A stretch of 64,000 nt of DNA from an uncultured Piscinibacter sp. (lineage in GTDB: Bacteria; Pseudomonadota; Gammaproteobacteria; Burkholderiales; Burkholderiaceae_C), in NCBI RefSeq assembly GCF_937952055.1, contig NZ_CALFYO010000028.1, positions 9,907-73,906 on the forward strand. The letters run 5' to 3'. Below are positions 45,649-55,165 of this stretch, in pieces (the stretch's first letter is position 1; every line of letters begins with the position of its first letter). The position numbers and the translations under genes were made by a program. The notes under the pieces were generated by a model. It did not search any database. It saw only the letters and a program-made list of their open reading frames with translations, and was not told the origin of the DNA.

Positions 45649-47607
45649 CTACTCCCCCAGCCCCATCTGGATGTAGCCGGTCGGGCAGACGTCCTTGCAG
45701 ATGTGGCAGCCGATGCACTTGTCGTAGTCGGTATCGACGTAGCGGCCGGTCGTCGACTTCGACTTCGGCACCTTGAACACCGCCGTCTGCGGGCAGTAGA
45801 CGACGCAGTTGTCGCACTCGAAGCACAGGCCGCAGCTCATGCAGCGCTTGGCCTCGGCCTGCGCCTCGGCCTCGGTGAGCGGCAGCACGCGCTCCTCGAA
45901 GTTGTTCAGCGCCTGCTCGGCGGTGAGCGTGACGATCTTGCGGCGGTGCCGCTCGGTGTACTGGAAGTGGCCGAGGAACAGTTCCTCGTGCGGGATCACG
46001 TAACGGTCGGAGCGATTGTCGAAGTTGTGGATCGCGACGTTGGTGCTGTCGGTGCCGCGGATCGGCTCGTGCACCTCGCTGACCGTCAGGCCCTTCTCGA
46101 TCAGCTTGCGCTGGATGTCCCAGGTGTGCACGTCGATCTTCGGCCGCTTGTCCAGCGGCTCGCCGGCGAGGAAGCGGTCGATACCGTCGGCGGCGATCGC
46201 GCCGTGGCCGATCGCGGTGGTCAGCAGGTGCGGGCGCACGACGTCGCCGCCGACGAACATGCCGGCCTGGCCCTGCACCTGGTAGTTCTTGTCGGCGGCG
46301 ATGCCGCCCTTGCCGTTGTTCAGCGACTCCATGCCGGTGAAGTCGACCGCCTGGCCGATCGCCGAGACGATCAGGTCGGCCTCGATGTCTTCCTCGCTGC
46401 CTTCGATGTTCTTGATCTCCAGCCGGCCGCCGGCGATCTTCGCCTCGCAGCGGATCACGCGCAGCGCGGTGGCGCGGCCGCTGGCATCGCGAATGACCTT
46501 CACCGGCGCGTAGCCGCCGCGGATGGCGATACCCTCGGCCAGCGCGTGCTCCACCTCGTGGCGGCTGGCCTGCATCTTGTCGACCGCGAAGATCGAGGTC
46601 AGCGTCACGTCGGCGCCCTGGCGCGCCGACACCGCGGCGACGTCGTGCGCCACCACGCCGGCGATGGCGTGCTCCGGGCGGTCGCTCTCGCGCATCTGCT
46701 CGATGTGGCCGAGGCGGCGCGCCACCGTGGCGACGTCGATCGAGGTGTCACCGCCGCCGACCACGACGACACGCTTGCCGACATGGCGCATGCGGCCGTC
46801 GTTGAAGGCCTTCAGGAAGGCGGTGGCGGTGACGACGTTGGGCGCGTCCGAGCCTTCCACCGGCAGCGGCCGGCCGGCCTGCGCGCCGAGGCCGAGGAAC
46901 ACCGCGTCGAAGTCGGCGCGGATCTGCTCCATCGTGATGTCGGTGCCGATGCGCGTGCTCATGCGCGCCGTGACGCCGAGGTCGAGGATGCGCTGGATCT
47001 CGGCGTCGAGCACGGTGCGCGGCGTGCGGAAGCCGGGGATGCCGTAGCGCATCATGCCGCCGAGTTCGGCGCGCTCGTCGAAGATGGTGACCGAGTGGCC
47101 CTTGAGCGCCAGCTGGTAGGCGGTCGACAGGCCGGCCGGGCCGCCGCCGATCACCGCCACCTTCTTGCCGGTGAGCTTCTCGGGCTTGCGGAAGGCCAGC
47201 TTGTTGGCAATCGCGTACTCGCCGAGGAAGTGCTCGACCGAATTGATGCCGACGAAGTCTTCCACCTCGTTGCGGTTGCAGCCCGATTCGCAGGGCGCCG
47301 GGCAGACGCGGCCCATCACCGAAGGCAGCGGGTTCGCCTCGGTCAGGCGCCGCCAGGCGTACTCCTGCCAGGGCATGCCGGCGGGCGGCTTCTCGATGCC
47401 GCGCACGATGTTGAGGTAGCTGCGGATGTCCTCGCCCGAGGGGCACGAACCCTGGCAGGGCGGCGTGCTCTGGATGTAGGTCGGGCACTTGTGCGAGTGG
47501 TCGGCGTCGAAGATCTCGTCCTGCCAACGCTTGGGCTTGTAGTCGCCGTCCTTGTAGCGGCGGAAGGTGAGCGGCTGGGCCTTCACCGAATCAGCTGGGG
47601 CGGACAT
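45649..47607 (-). CDS. dsrL: DsrL, NAD(P)H-dependent flavin/iron-sulfur oxidoreductase partner of DsrAB
   Basis: A 652-residue protein. N-terminal GltD-like Cys clusters (CPTYIQSTPPCQGSCPSG, CPAPCESGCNR), FAD site VIGGGPAGLSTAYQL, NAD(P) site VVGGGDTSIDVATVARR, and a C-terminal ferredoxin domain (CMSCGLCFECDNC...CP, CIGCHICKDVCPTG). DsrL interacts with DsrAB and takes electrons from sulfur oxidation to NAD(P)+. It is essential for oxidative Dsr pathways and is the main sign that this operon works in the oxidative direction. Confidence 0.95.
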   Translation of the reverse strand: MSAPADSVKAQPLTFRRYKDGDYKPKRWQDEIFDADHSHKCPTYIQSTPPCQGSCPSGEDIRSYLNIVRGIEKPPAGMPWQEYAWRRLTEANPLPSVMGRVCPAPCESGCNRNEVEDFVGINSVEHFLGEYAIANKLAFRKPEKLTGKKVAVIGGGPAGLSTAYQLALKGHSVTIFDERAELGGMMRYGIPGFRTPRTVLDAEIQRILDLGVTARMSTRIGTDITMEQIRADFDAVFLGLGAQAGRPLPVEGSDAPNVVTATAFLKAFNDGRMRHVGKRVVVVGGGDTSIDVATVARRLGHIEQMRESDRPEHAIAGVVAHDVAAVSARQGADVTLTSIFAVDKMQASRHEVEHALAEGIAIRGGYAPVKVIRDASGRATALRVIRCEAKIAGGRLEIKNIEGSEEDIEADLIVSAIGQAVDFTGMESLNNGKGGIAADKNYQVQGQAGMFVGGDVVRPHLLTTAIGHGAIAADGIDRFLAGEPLDKRPKIDVHTWDIQRKLIEKGLTVSEVHEPIRGTDSTNVAIHNFDNRSDRYVIPHEELFLGHFQYTERHRRKIVTLTAEQALNNFEERVLPLTEAEAQAEAKRCMSCGLCFECDNCVVYCPQTAVFKVPKSKSTTGRYVDTDYDKCIGCHICKDVCPTGYIQMGLGE

Positions 47608-47628
47608 GCTTGTCTCCTCGAAATCGTT

Positions 47629-49161
<1,533 letters not shown>

Positions 49162-49173
49162 GGCGTCAGCGGA

Positions 49174-49902
49174 TCACTTGTCGAGAGCGGCTGCCCAGGC
49201 CGCGACATGCCGCGCGTCGCGCGGGTTGTCGACCTGGTAGCGCGTCGGGCTGAAGAACAGGCCAGGGGCGTGCAGCAGCTTGCTGATCGGGAACACGATC
49301 ATCAGCAGCGCCACCAGCGTGAGGTGCAGCAGCAGCAGCGGATCGGTGGGCAGCGGCTGCCAGTCGAAACGCATCAGCCCGAGCATGAAGGCCTTCAGCG
49401 CGACGATGTCCGTGTGCGTGACGAAACGCATCAGCAGGCCGGAAGCCGCGATGGCCAGCAGCAGCGCGAGGTGCAGATGGTCCGACGGCGTGGAGATGTA
49501 GCGCACGCGGTCGACGAGGACCCTCCGCGCCCACAGCCCGGCCAGCCCCGCCGCCATGGCGAATCCGGCGTAGGTGCCGAAGAACTGCACGAAGACGATC
49601 GGCGCCCACACCGGCTCCTGGAAGTAGCGCACGTGGCGCAGCAACACCAGCAGCAGCGCGGCGTGGAACAGCCAGCCGAACGCCCAGGTCCACTTGCTCG
49701 ACTTGAACAAGCTCTCGAACCAGAGCACTTCGCGCGCCATGCGCAGCACCACGCCGGTGCCGCTGGTCGGCGCCGGGGTGGTGGGGATCTTCAGCGGTGC
49801 CGGCGTGCGCAGGTAGAGCCGGATGCGCAAGGCGAGTCCGACCACGAGCACCGCGGTGGCCACGTAGAACAGCAAGGCGTACGTGATGGTGAGCACGGAC
49901 AT
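49174..49902 (-). CDS. dsrM: DsrM, cytochrome b membrane subunit
   Basis: A 242-residue NarI-like membrane protein with about six helices and His residues in FGWLFHAALLL, DHLHLALLLA and LLHLTLVALL suited to haem b ligation. It connects DsrK to the quinone pool. Gene order dsrC-dsrM-dsrK is the usual one. ATG at 49902, 31 bases after the dsrC stop. Confidence 0.94.
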   Translation of the reverse strand: MSVLTITYALLFYVATAVLVVGLALRIRLYLRTPAPLKIPTTPAPTSGTGVVLRMAREVLWFESLFKSSKWTWAFGWLFHAALLLVLLRHVRYFQEPVWAPIVFVQFFGTYAGFAMAAGLAGLWARRVLVDRVRYISTPSDHLHLALLLAIAASGLLMRFVTHTDIVALKAFMLGLMRFDWQPLPTDPLLLLHLTLVALLMIVFPISKLLHAPGLFFSPTRYQVDNPRDARHVAAWAAALDK

Positions 49903-49933
49903 GCGGTGCTGCTCCAGCGTGGCGTGCGCCGGC

Positions 49934-50266
49934 TCAGACGCAGCCGGTCGGCTTGGGCAGGCCGGCGATCTTGCACGCCTGCTTGGCCGGGCCGTAGGGG
50001 AACAGCTCGTAGAGGTACTTGCTGTTGCCCTTGTCGGGGCCCAGTTGCTTGCCGATCGCCTTGGTCAGCACGCGCACCGCCGGGGCGATCTGGTACTCGT
50101 TGTAGTAGTCGCGCAGGAAGTTGACGACCTCCCAGTGGTTGGGCGTCATCTCGACGTTCTCGCTCTTGGCGATGACGTTGGCCACGTCCTCGTTCCATTC
50201 GGCGAGGTTGACCAGGTAGCCCTCCTCGTCGGTCTCGTAGGTCTTGCCGTTGGCTTCGATGGGCAT
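49934..50266 (-). CDS. dsrC: DsrC sulfur carrier
   Basis: A 110-residue DsrC with the intact C-terminal arm CKIAGLPKPTGCV, so both reactive cysteines (Cys98 and Cys109) are present. It accepts sulfur from DsrEFH and presents it as a trisulfide or persulfide to DsrAB. Contrast the two cysteine-less homologues at 41506 and 54725. It follows dsrH by 16 bases. Confidence 0.97.
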   Translation of the reverse strand: MPIEANGKTYETDEEGYLVNLAEWNEDVANVIAKSENVEMTPNHWEVVNFLRDYYNEYQIAPAVRVLTKAIGKQLGPDKGNSKYLYELFPYGPAKQACKIAGLPKPTGCV

Positions 50267-50282
50267 GGCGTTCTCCTAGGGG

Positions 50283-50582
50283 TCAGAGCCAGGTTTGGTT
50301 GTTGGGATGCTCGGCGACGAGGTCGACGAATCCGGTGTAGTCGACGGCGGTGACGCCGTCGACCAGGGCCGCGGCGACGCCGCGGGCTTCGAGATCGGGC
50401 CTGAGCGCGTAGACCTTCAGGCGCTTCATGGCCTCGGCCAGGCCGGCCGAGGTGGCGCCACCGGTCGTGGCGGCGTAGACGCCGTCCTCGATGAGCAGCA
50501 GCGCGTGGCCGTCCTGCGCCAGGCGCAGGCAGCTTTCCAGCGAGCGGGTCTGGCGGTGCGACTTGTTGACGATGTGCAGCAT
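50283..50582 (-). CDS. dsrH: DsrH sulfurtransferase subunit
   Basis: A 99-residue DsrH/TusB-family protein (MLHIVNKSHR start, LLIEDGVYAA), third subunit of the DsrE2F2H2 hexamer that passes sulfur to DsrC. Cys18 lies in the N-terminal helix, near the conserved family position. Ten bases after dsrF. Confidence 0.93.
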   Translation of the reverse strand: MLHIVNKSHRQTRSLESCLRLAQDGHALLLIEDGVYAATTGGATSAGLAEAMKRLKVYALRPDLEARGVAAALVDGVTAVDYTGFVDLVAEHPNNQTWL

Positions 50583-50592
50583 GGAATGGTCC

Positions 50593-50949
50593 TCAGAAGC
50601 TCAGCACCACGTCCTGCTCGGCCATCAGCGCAGCCATCTCGGTGCTGGACAGCACCTCGACGTCGACGATCAGGTCGTCTTCGCTCAGGCCGCGCGCCTC
50701 CATCGACTCGCGCTCGACGTAGAGCTTCTCGACGTCGTAGCCGTCGAGCGCGCGATAGGTCTTCGAGTGGTTCTTGATGCCGATGCCTTGCGTGTCCTGG
50801 CCCTTGGCGAGCTCGTAGACGCCGTCGTCGAGAAAGACCAGGCTGACGTCCTGGTCGAAGGTGGCGGCGATCAGCACCACCTCCAGGCTCTCCAGCGCGT
50901 AGATGGTGCCGTAGGGGGCCTTGCGGTTGACGAACATGAACTTCTTCAT
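50593..50949 (-). CDS. dsrF: DsrF sulfurtransferase subunit
   Basis: A 118-residue DsrF/TusC-family protein (MKKFMFVNRKAPYG, LVFLDDGVYEL). It forms the DsrEFH complex. No Cys residue is seen in the chain, consistent with a structural rather than sulfur-carrying role. Three bases separate it from dsrE. Confidence 0.92.
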   Translation of the reverse strand: MKKFMFVNRKAPYGTIYALESLEVVLIAATFDQDVSLVFLDDGVYELAKGQDTQGIGIKNHSKTYRALDGYDVEKLYVERESMEARGLSEDDLIVDVEVLSSTEMAALMAEQDVVLSF

Positions 50950-50952
50950 CGT

Positions 50953-51312
50953 TCAGTCTCCGAAGGTGACCATGCGGTCGGCCTTGATGCCCGAGTCGAC
51001 CAGCTGGCCGAGACCGCTGATGCGGAAGCCCGGCGCCAGCACCTCGTCCTTGATGCCGCGGCGCAGCGCGGCGGCGACGCAGACGACCAGGTCCACGCCG
51101 TGCTGCTCCTTCAGCGCCGACCAGCGGTTGACGATGTGGCGGTCGTCCTGCGGAGGCTCGGTGAGCCGGGTCGCGTTGTAGACGCCGTCGTGATAGAAGA
51201 ACACGCGGTGGATCTCGTGGCCCTTGGCGATGGCCGCCTGGCAGAACTGCCAGGCGCTGTCGGCCGCCTGGTGGGTGTAGGGGCCCTCGCTGACGAGGAT
51301 GCCGAACTTCAT
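50953..51312 (-). CDS. dsrE: DsrE sulfurtransferase subunit
   Basis: A 119-residue DsrE/TusD-family protein with the active Cys78 in DLVVCVAAALRRG, which carries persulfide sulfur and gives it to DsrC. Same position as the active Cys in the Allochromatium protein. Ten bases after dsrB. Confidence 0.94.
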   Translation of the reverse strand: MKFGILVSEGPYTHQAADSAWQFCQAAIAKGHEIHRVFFYHDGVYNATRLTEPPQDDRHIVNRWSALKEQHGVDLVVCVAAALRRGIKDEVLAPGFRISGLGQLVDSGIKADRMVTFGD

Positions 51313-51322
51313 CGCTGCGTCC

Positions 51323-52393
51323 TCAGAAGCGGATGTGCGTCGAGGCGTTCAGGTTCGCCCGCGAACCGCGCCAGTCGTCGATCAGGTACTTGGTGAAGGG
51401 CAGGTCGCACTTCTCGAAGAAGCGCGGCCAGCCGATGCGCTCCACCCAGTCGGAGATGCGCTCCCAGGAGCGGGCATCTTCCTTGTAGGTGTAGAGGATC
51501 CGCTTCACCACCTCCGACACCTCGGGCCAGCGCGGCGGGTTGTTGGGCAGCCCGGAGGCGACCATCTTCATGAAGGTCGGCTTGCCGCGCGCGTTGGAGT
51601 TCTTGCCGCCCACCCAGATGGCCAGCTTGGAATGCTCCGGGTCGTTGATCTGCATCGGCGGGCACGGGGGGTAGCAGGCGCCGCAGCAGATGCATTTCTT
51701 CTCGTCGACCTCCAGCGAGGGCTTGCCGTTGACCAGCGCCGGACGGATCGCCGCCACCGGGCAGCGCGCCACCACCGCAGGGCGCTCGCAGACGTTGGCC
51801 ACCAGGTCGTGGTTGATCTTCGGCGGCTTGGTGTGCTGCACGATGATCGCGATGTCGGCCTGGCCGCCGCAGTTGATCTCGCAGCACGACGTGGACAGGT
51901 GCACGCGGTTGGGCATCTCCTCGCGGATGAACTCGGTGTAGAGGTCGTCCATCAGCGCCTTCACCGCGCCCGAGGCGTCGGTGCCGGGAATGTCGCAGTG
52001 CAGCCAGCCCTGGGTGTGGGCGATCATCGACACCGAGTTGCCGGTGCCGCCGACGGGGAAGCCGGCCTTCGTCAGCGCCTCGATCAGCGGCTCGACCTTG
52101 GCGGGGTCGGAGACCATGAACTCGATGTTGCTGCGGATCGTGAAGCGGACGTGGCCTTCGGCGTACTGGTCCGCGATGTCGCAGAGCTTGCGGATGGTGT
52201 AGACGTCCATCTGCCGCTGCGTGCCGGCGCGCACGCTCCACACCTCGTCACCGCTGTGCGCGACGTGGTGCAGCACACCGGGCCGCGGACGGTCGTGGTA
52301 ACGCCAGCTGCCGTAGTTCTTCAGCAGCGCGGGGTGCAGGTATTGCCGGTTGTCCGGAACGCCGCTCTCGATCGGGGTGCGCATCGTGGCCAT
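51323..52393 (-). CDS. dsrB: Reverse dissimilatory sulfite reductase beta subunit DsrB
   Basis: A 356-residue sulfite reductase subunit with the sirohaem/[4Fe-4S] ligand region (STSCCEINCGGQAD, then CERPAVVARCPV) and a ferredoxin insert (CICCGACYPPCPPMQ). With DsrA it oxidises DsrC-bound sulfur to sulfite in the cytoplasm. Twelve bases after dsrA. Confidence 0.96.
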   Translation of the reverse strand: MATMRTPIESGVPDNRQYLHPALLKNYGSWRYHDRPRPGVLHHVAHSGDEVWSVRAGTQRQMDVYTIRKLCDIADQYAEGHVRFTIRSNIEFMVSDPAKVEPLIEALTKAGFPVGGTGNSVSMIAHTQGWLHCDIPGTDASGAVKALMDDLYTEFIREEMPNRVHLSTSCCEINCGGQADIAIIVQHTKPPKINHDLVANVCERPAVVARCPVAAIRPALVNGKPSLEVDEKKCICCGACYPPCPPMQINDPEHSKLAIWVGGKNSNARGKPTFMKMVASGLPNNPPRWPEVSEVVKRILYTYKEDARSWERISDWVERIGWPRFFEKCDLPFTKYLIDDWRGSRANLNASTHIRF

Positions 52394-52405
52394 GCTCTCG
52401 CTTCC

Positions 52406-53704
52406 TCAGGCTGACTTCTTCGCATTGATGCGGGCGACTTCGTCGTCCCAGCCGTCGGTGCGAACGTAGGGGTTGGTGCGCGGCGTGGCCACCATGTTCG
52501 GGTCGATGTCCACGCCGATGCCCTCGAGGAAGTTCACCAGGCCGATGCGCTCGATCATCTCGCCGGTGCGCTCGTGCTCGAGCGCGTTCTCGGCGAAGAA
52601 GTCGATCACCTTCTGGCCCAGCTCGACCAGCGCCTCGTAGTCTTCCTCGGTCTTCAGCGGCATGAACGGGACCACCACGGTGCCCATCAGGTCGCCGATC
52701 TTCAGCGTGCGCTTGCCGCCGATCAGGATGGTCGCGCCGGTGTCGGTGCCGTGCGCCAGCGCGCCGGTCATCACGTTGATGCAGTGCATGCAGCGCACGC
52801 AGTTGCTGTTGTCGATCTCCAGCGCGTGGGTGTCGCTGATCTTCACGCTGGAGATGGTCGGCCCCTGGGCGACGTCCTTGACCTCCTTGAGCATGATGGT
52901 CTTGGTCGGGCAACGCGAGATCACGTTGTTGACCAGCTCGTTCATGCCGTGCGCGTCGAACCACTTGCGCGCCAGGGTCTCGTCGGTGCGCATGTTGTCG
53001 CGCCAGGTGCCGATGACGGCCATGTCCGAGCGCTGGATCGAGTTCATGCAGTCGTTCGGACAGCCGCTGAACTTGAACTTGAACTTGTACGGCAGGGCCG
53101 GGCGGTGGATGTCGTCGAGGAAGGTGTTGATCACCTGGCGGTGTGCCTTCGCCTCGTCGTAGCAGCTCTGCTCGCAGCGTGCCGCGCCGACGCAGCTCAT
53201 CGAGGTGCGCACCGCCGGGCCGGCGCCGCCGAGGTCGAAGCCGAGCTCGTTGAGCTCGTCGAAGGCGTCCTGCACCTTCGCGGTGGTGGCGCCCTGGAAC
53301 ATGATGTCGCCCGACTGCCCGTGGAAGGCGATCAGCCCCGAGCCGTGCTTCTCCCAGATGTCGGCCATCTTGCGCAGCACGTCGGTGTTGTAGTGCATGC
53401 CTGCCGGCGGCTGCACGCGCAGCGTGTGGAACTCGGCTGCGTCGGGGAACATCGGCTTGTCGTTCTCGTCCTTCAGCTCGGTGAAGCGCGGGATCACGCC
53501 GCCGCCGTAGCCGAACACGCCGACGGTGCCGCCCTTCCAGTAGCCCTTCTTGGTGCGGTAGGACGTTTCCAGCTGACCCATCAGGTCGACCATGTAGTCC
53601 TTGTCCTTCGCCAGCCGTTTCAGGCCGGTGACGAAGCTGGGCCAGGGTCCGGTCTCGAGTTCGTCGAGCATCGGGGTGTCGTGCATCTTCTTGGCCATGG
53701 GCAT
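52406..53704 (-). CDS. dsrA: Reverse dissimilatory sulfite reductase alpha subunit DsrA
   Basis: A 432-residue sulfite reductase subunit. Sirohaem-coupled cluster ligands in CVGAARCEQSC and FSGCPNDCMNS; ferredoxin domain NCVRCMHCINVM. The start at 53704 (MPMAKKMHD) is chosen because AAGGAG lies just upstream; a longer in-frame start at 53725 would swallow that site. First gene of the dsr operon and divergent from the Cas6-like cluster. Confidence 0.96.
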   Translation of the reverse strand: MPMAKKMHDTPMLDELETGPWPSFVTGLKRLAKDKDYMVDLMGQLETSYRTKKGYWKGGTVGVFGYGGGVIPRFTELKDENDKPMFPDAAEFHTLRVQPPAGMHYNTDVLRKMADIWEKHGSGLIAFHGQSGDIMFQGATTAKVQDAFDELNELGFDLGGAGPAVRTSMSCVGAARCEQSCYDEAKAHRQVINTFLDDIHRPALPYKFKFKFSGCPNDCMNSIQRSDMAVIGTWRDNMRTDETLARKWFDAHGMNELVNNVISRCPTKTIMLKEVKDVAQGPTISSVKISDTHALEIDNSNCVRCMHCINVMTGALAHGTDTGATILIGGKRTLKIGDLMGTVVVPFMPLKTEEDYEALVELGQKVIDFFAENALEHERTGEMIERIGLVNFLEGIGVDIDPNMVATPRTNPYVRTDGWDDEVARINAKKSA

Positions 53705-53757
53705 GTCTCCTTGGAGTGGATGCATCCTAGGTAGCGCACCGGGCGCGCGCCATCACT

Positions 53758-53813
53758 CCGGTTGGGTGCGCCGGACCTACCCGAATGGGTTATCCGGTGC
53801 TTACCCGACGCGG
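53758..53813. promoter_or_regulatory. Nested palindrome between dsrA and the divergent cluster
   Basis: In the 163-base divergent gap, three levels of dyad share one centre: inner TACCC-GAAT-GGGTTA (53778-53792), middle CCGGA/TCCGG (53771-53775 and 53793-53797), outer TTGGGTGC/GCTTACCC (53762-53769 and 53799-53806). A separate perfect palindrome GGATGCATCC sits at 53718-53727, just above the dsrA ribosome site. Probably the operator for both operons. The inner element matches motifs upstream of soxY and soeA. Confidence 0.55.
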
Positions 53814-53867
53814 TGATAGACGCTGCCGGGGCGGGCCGCGCCCAATGCCTGTCAACCGGAGAAGTGG

Positions 53868-54086
53868 ATGACCCGCGTCACACCGCTGGACAAGCTGCGC
53901 GTGCCCCTGGGCGGGCAGGAGATCGAACTGCAGCAGATCGACTACGAGGGCGGCGGCATGAGCCTGCTGCGCACCCGCATCCGCGAGAAGAGCCGCTTCA
54001 CCGTGTTCGAGATCGATGCGCGGACCGCGGCGGACTGGGGGCGGGCGCTCTTGCGCTGGGCGGAGTCCCAGCAAGGGGCGGCCTGA
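53868..54086 (+). CDS. Small protein of unknown function, first gene of the dsr-divergent operon
   Basis: A 72-residue soluble protein, mostly beta with a C-terminal helix (FTVFEIDARTAADWGRALLRWAE). The segment EIELQQIDYEGGGMSLLRTRIREKSR alternates polar and hydrophobic residues, as in small OB or SH3-like barrels. No Cys. CCGGAGAAG precedes ATG 53868. The Cas6-like gene begins two bases after its stop. Not recognised. Confidence 0.65.
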   Translation: MTRVTPLDKLRVPLGGQEIELQQIDYEGGGMSLLRTRIREKSRFTVFEIDARTAADWGRALLRWAESQQGAA

Positions 54087-54087
54087 G

Positions 54088-54705
54088 ATGGAAGCCCCTG
54101 TTGCCACGATGGTCGACCTGATCTTCCCGCTGCACGGCCACGCCCTGCCGCGCGACCACCGCTGGCTGCTGGCGCAGGCGCTGGCCGAGGCGCTGCCTGC
54201 GCTCGCCGACGACCCGCAGGTGGCGGTGCACCCGGTCAAGCTGGTGCACGGCTCGGGCGAGCCGGCGCTGCTGTCGGCGCGTGCGCGTCTGACGCTGAGA
54301 GTGTCGCGCGAGGGCGTGACGGGCGCGCAGGCGCTGGCCGGACGCACGCTGACGGTCGGCGGCTGCGAGATCCGGCTCGGGCCGCCGCAGCGGCGCGAGC
54401 TGCTGCCGCATGCCACGCTGTACGCCCATTTCGTCGACGCCGGCGAAGCCGACGAGGCCGGCTTCCTGTCGGCGGTTGGCGACGAGCTGGAGCGGCTGCA
54501 GGTGCGCTGCCACCGCGTCTGCGGGCGCGAGCAGCAGTTGCGAGGCCCTTCGCGCACGCTGCACGGCTACAGCCTGATGCTGCATGGTTTGCGGGAGGCG
54601 GGTGCGCTGCGCGTGCTCGAGCAGGGGCTGGGCGCGCACCGCTGGATGGGTTGCGGTGTGTTCGTGCCGCACAAGTCGGCCGCCGCCGTGGGAGATCTGG
54701 AGTGA
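54088..54705 (+). CDS. Cas6/Cmx6-like RAMP-fold protein without a CRISPR locus
   Basis: A 205-residue protein resembling the Cas6 endoribonuclease subfamily called Cmx6 (type I-MYXAN). Seen: N-terminal ferredoxin-like strand and helix (VDLIFPLHGHALPRDHRW), strands such as ARARLTLRVS and LPHATLYAHFV, and the C-terminal glycine-rich loop GLGAHRWMGCGVFVPHKS (180-197) typical of Cas6 proteins. Cas6 cuts CRISPR repeat RNA, but no repeat array or other cas gene is in the window. Here it is in an operon with a DsrC homologue, so a different RNA or ligand is likely (inference). His residues are present near both ends but catalytic status is unknown. Confidence 0.7.
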   Translation: MEAPVATMVDLIFPLHGHALPRDHRWLLAQALAEALPALADDPQVAVHPVKLVHGSGEPALLSARARLTLRVSREGVTGAQALAGRTLTVGGCEIRLGPPQRRELLPHATLYAHFVDAGEADEAGFLSAVGDELERLQVRCHRVCGREQQLRGPSRTLHGYSLMLHGLREAGALRVLEQGLGAHRWMGCGVFVPHKSAAAVGDLE

Positions 54706-54724
54706 CCTCAGGAGAGACGAAGCG

Positions 54725-55054
54725 ATGAGCTATACCGTGAACGGCCGCGAACTCGAGACCGACGACCAGGGCTACCTGCTGGAGCCCGACTTCAGCGACG
54801 AGGTGGTGAGCGTGATCGCCGCGGCCGAGAACATCACGCTGACCGACGACCACTGGAAGGTCGTCAACTACCTGCGCGACGAGTACCGCGAGCACGGCCA
54901 CACGCCGAACTTCCGCAACATGCTCAAGGGCCTGGGCGACGTCCTGCCGGGCTGCGACAGCAAGGCGCTGTACGACCTGTTCCCGGTCGGACCGGCCAAG
55001 CAGGGCGCCAAGGTCGCCGGCCTGCCGCAGCCGCTCGGAAAGGGCGGCTACTGA
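54725..55054 (+). CDS. Second DsrC/TusE-family paralogue lacking the C-terminal cysteines
   Basis: A 109-residue DsrC-fold protein close in length and pattern to the true DsrC (DDHWKVVNYLRDEYREHGHTP, LYDLFPVGPAKQ). The C-terminal arm reads GAKVAGLPQPLGKGGY: both reactive Cys are replaced (Ala and Lys/Gly), leaving one unrelated Cys in LPGCDSK. Retention of the AGLPxP arm suggests it can dock where DsrC docks but not carry sulfur, perhaps as a competitor or sensor. GGAGAGACG precedes the ATG; 19 bases after the Cas6-like gene. Confidence 0.87.
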   Translation: MSYTVNGRELETDDQGYLLEPDFSDEVVSVIAAAENITLTDDHWKVVNYLRDEYREHGHTPNFRNMLKGLGDVLPGCDSKALYDLFPVGPAKQGAKVAGLPQPLGKGGY

Positions 55055-55165
55055 TGTTCGCCTCCAGGCCGTCGTCTGCAGCCCCCGGTGGGCCGCGAAC
55101 AGGCCACCACGCCGGGCCGACGGCGTACCGCCGGCCGGGCACGGCCCGCCGACGGAGCTGAGCTC

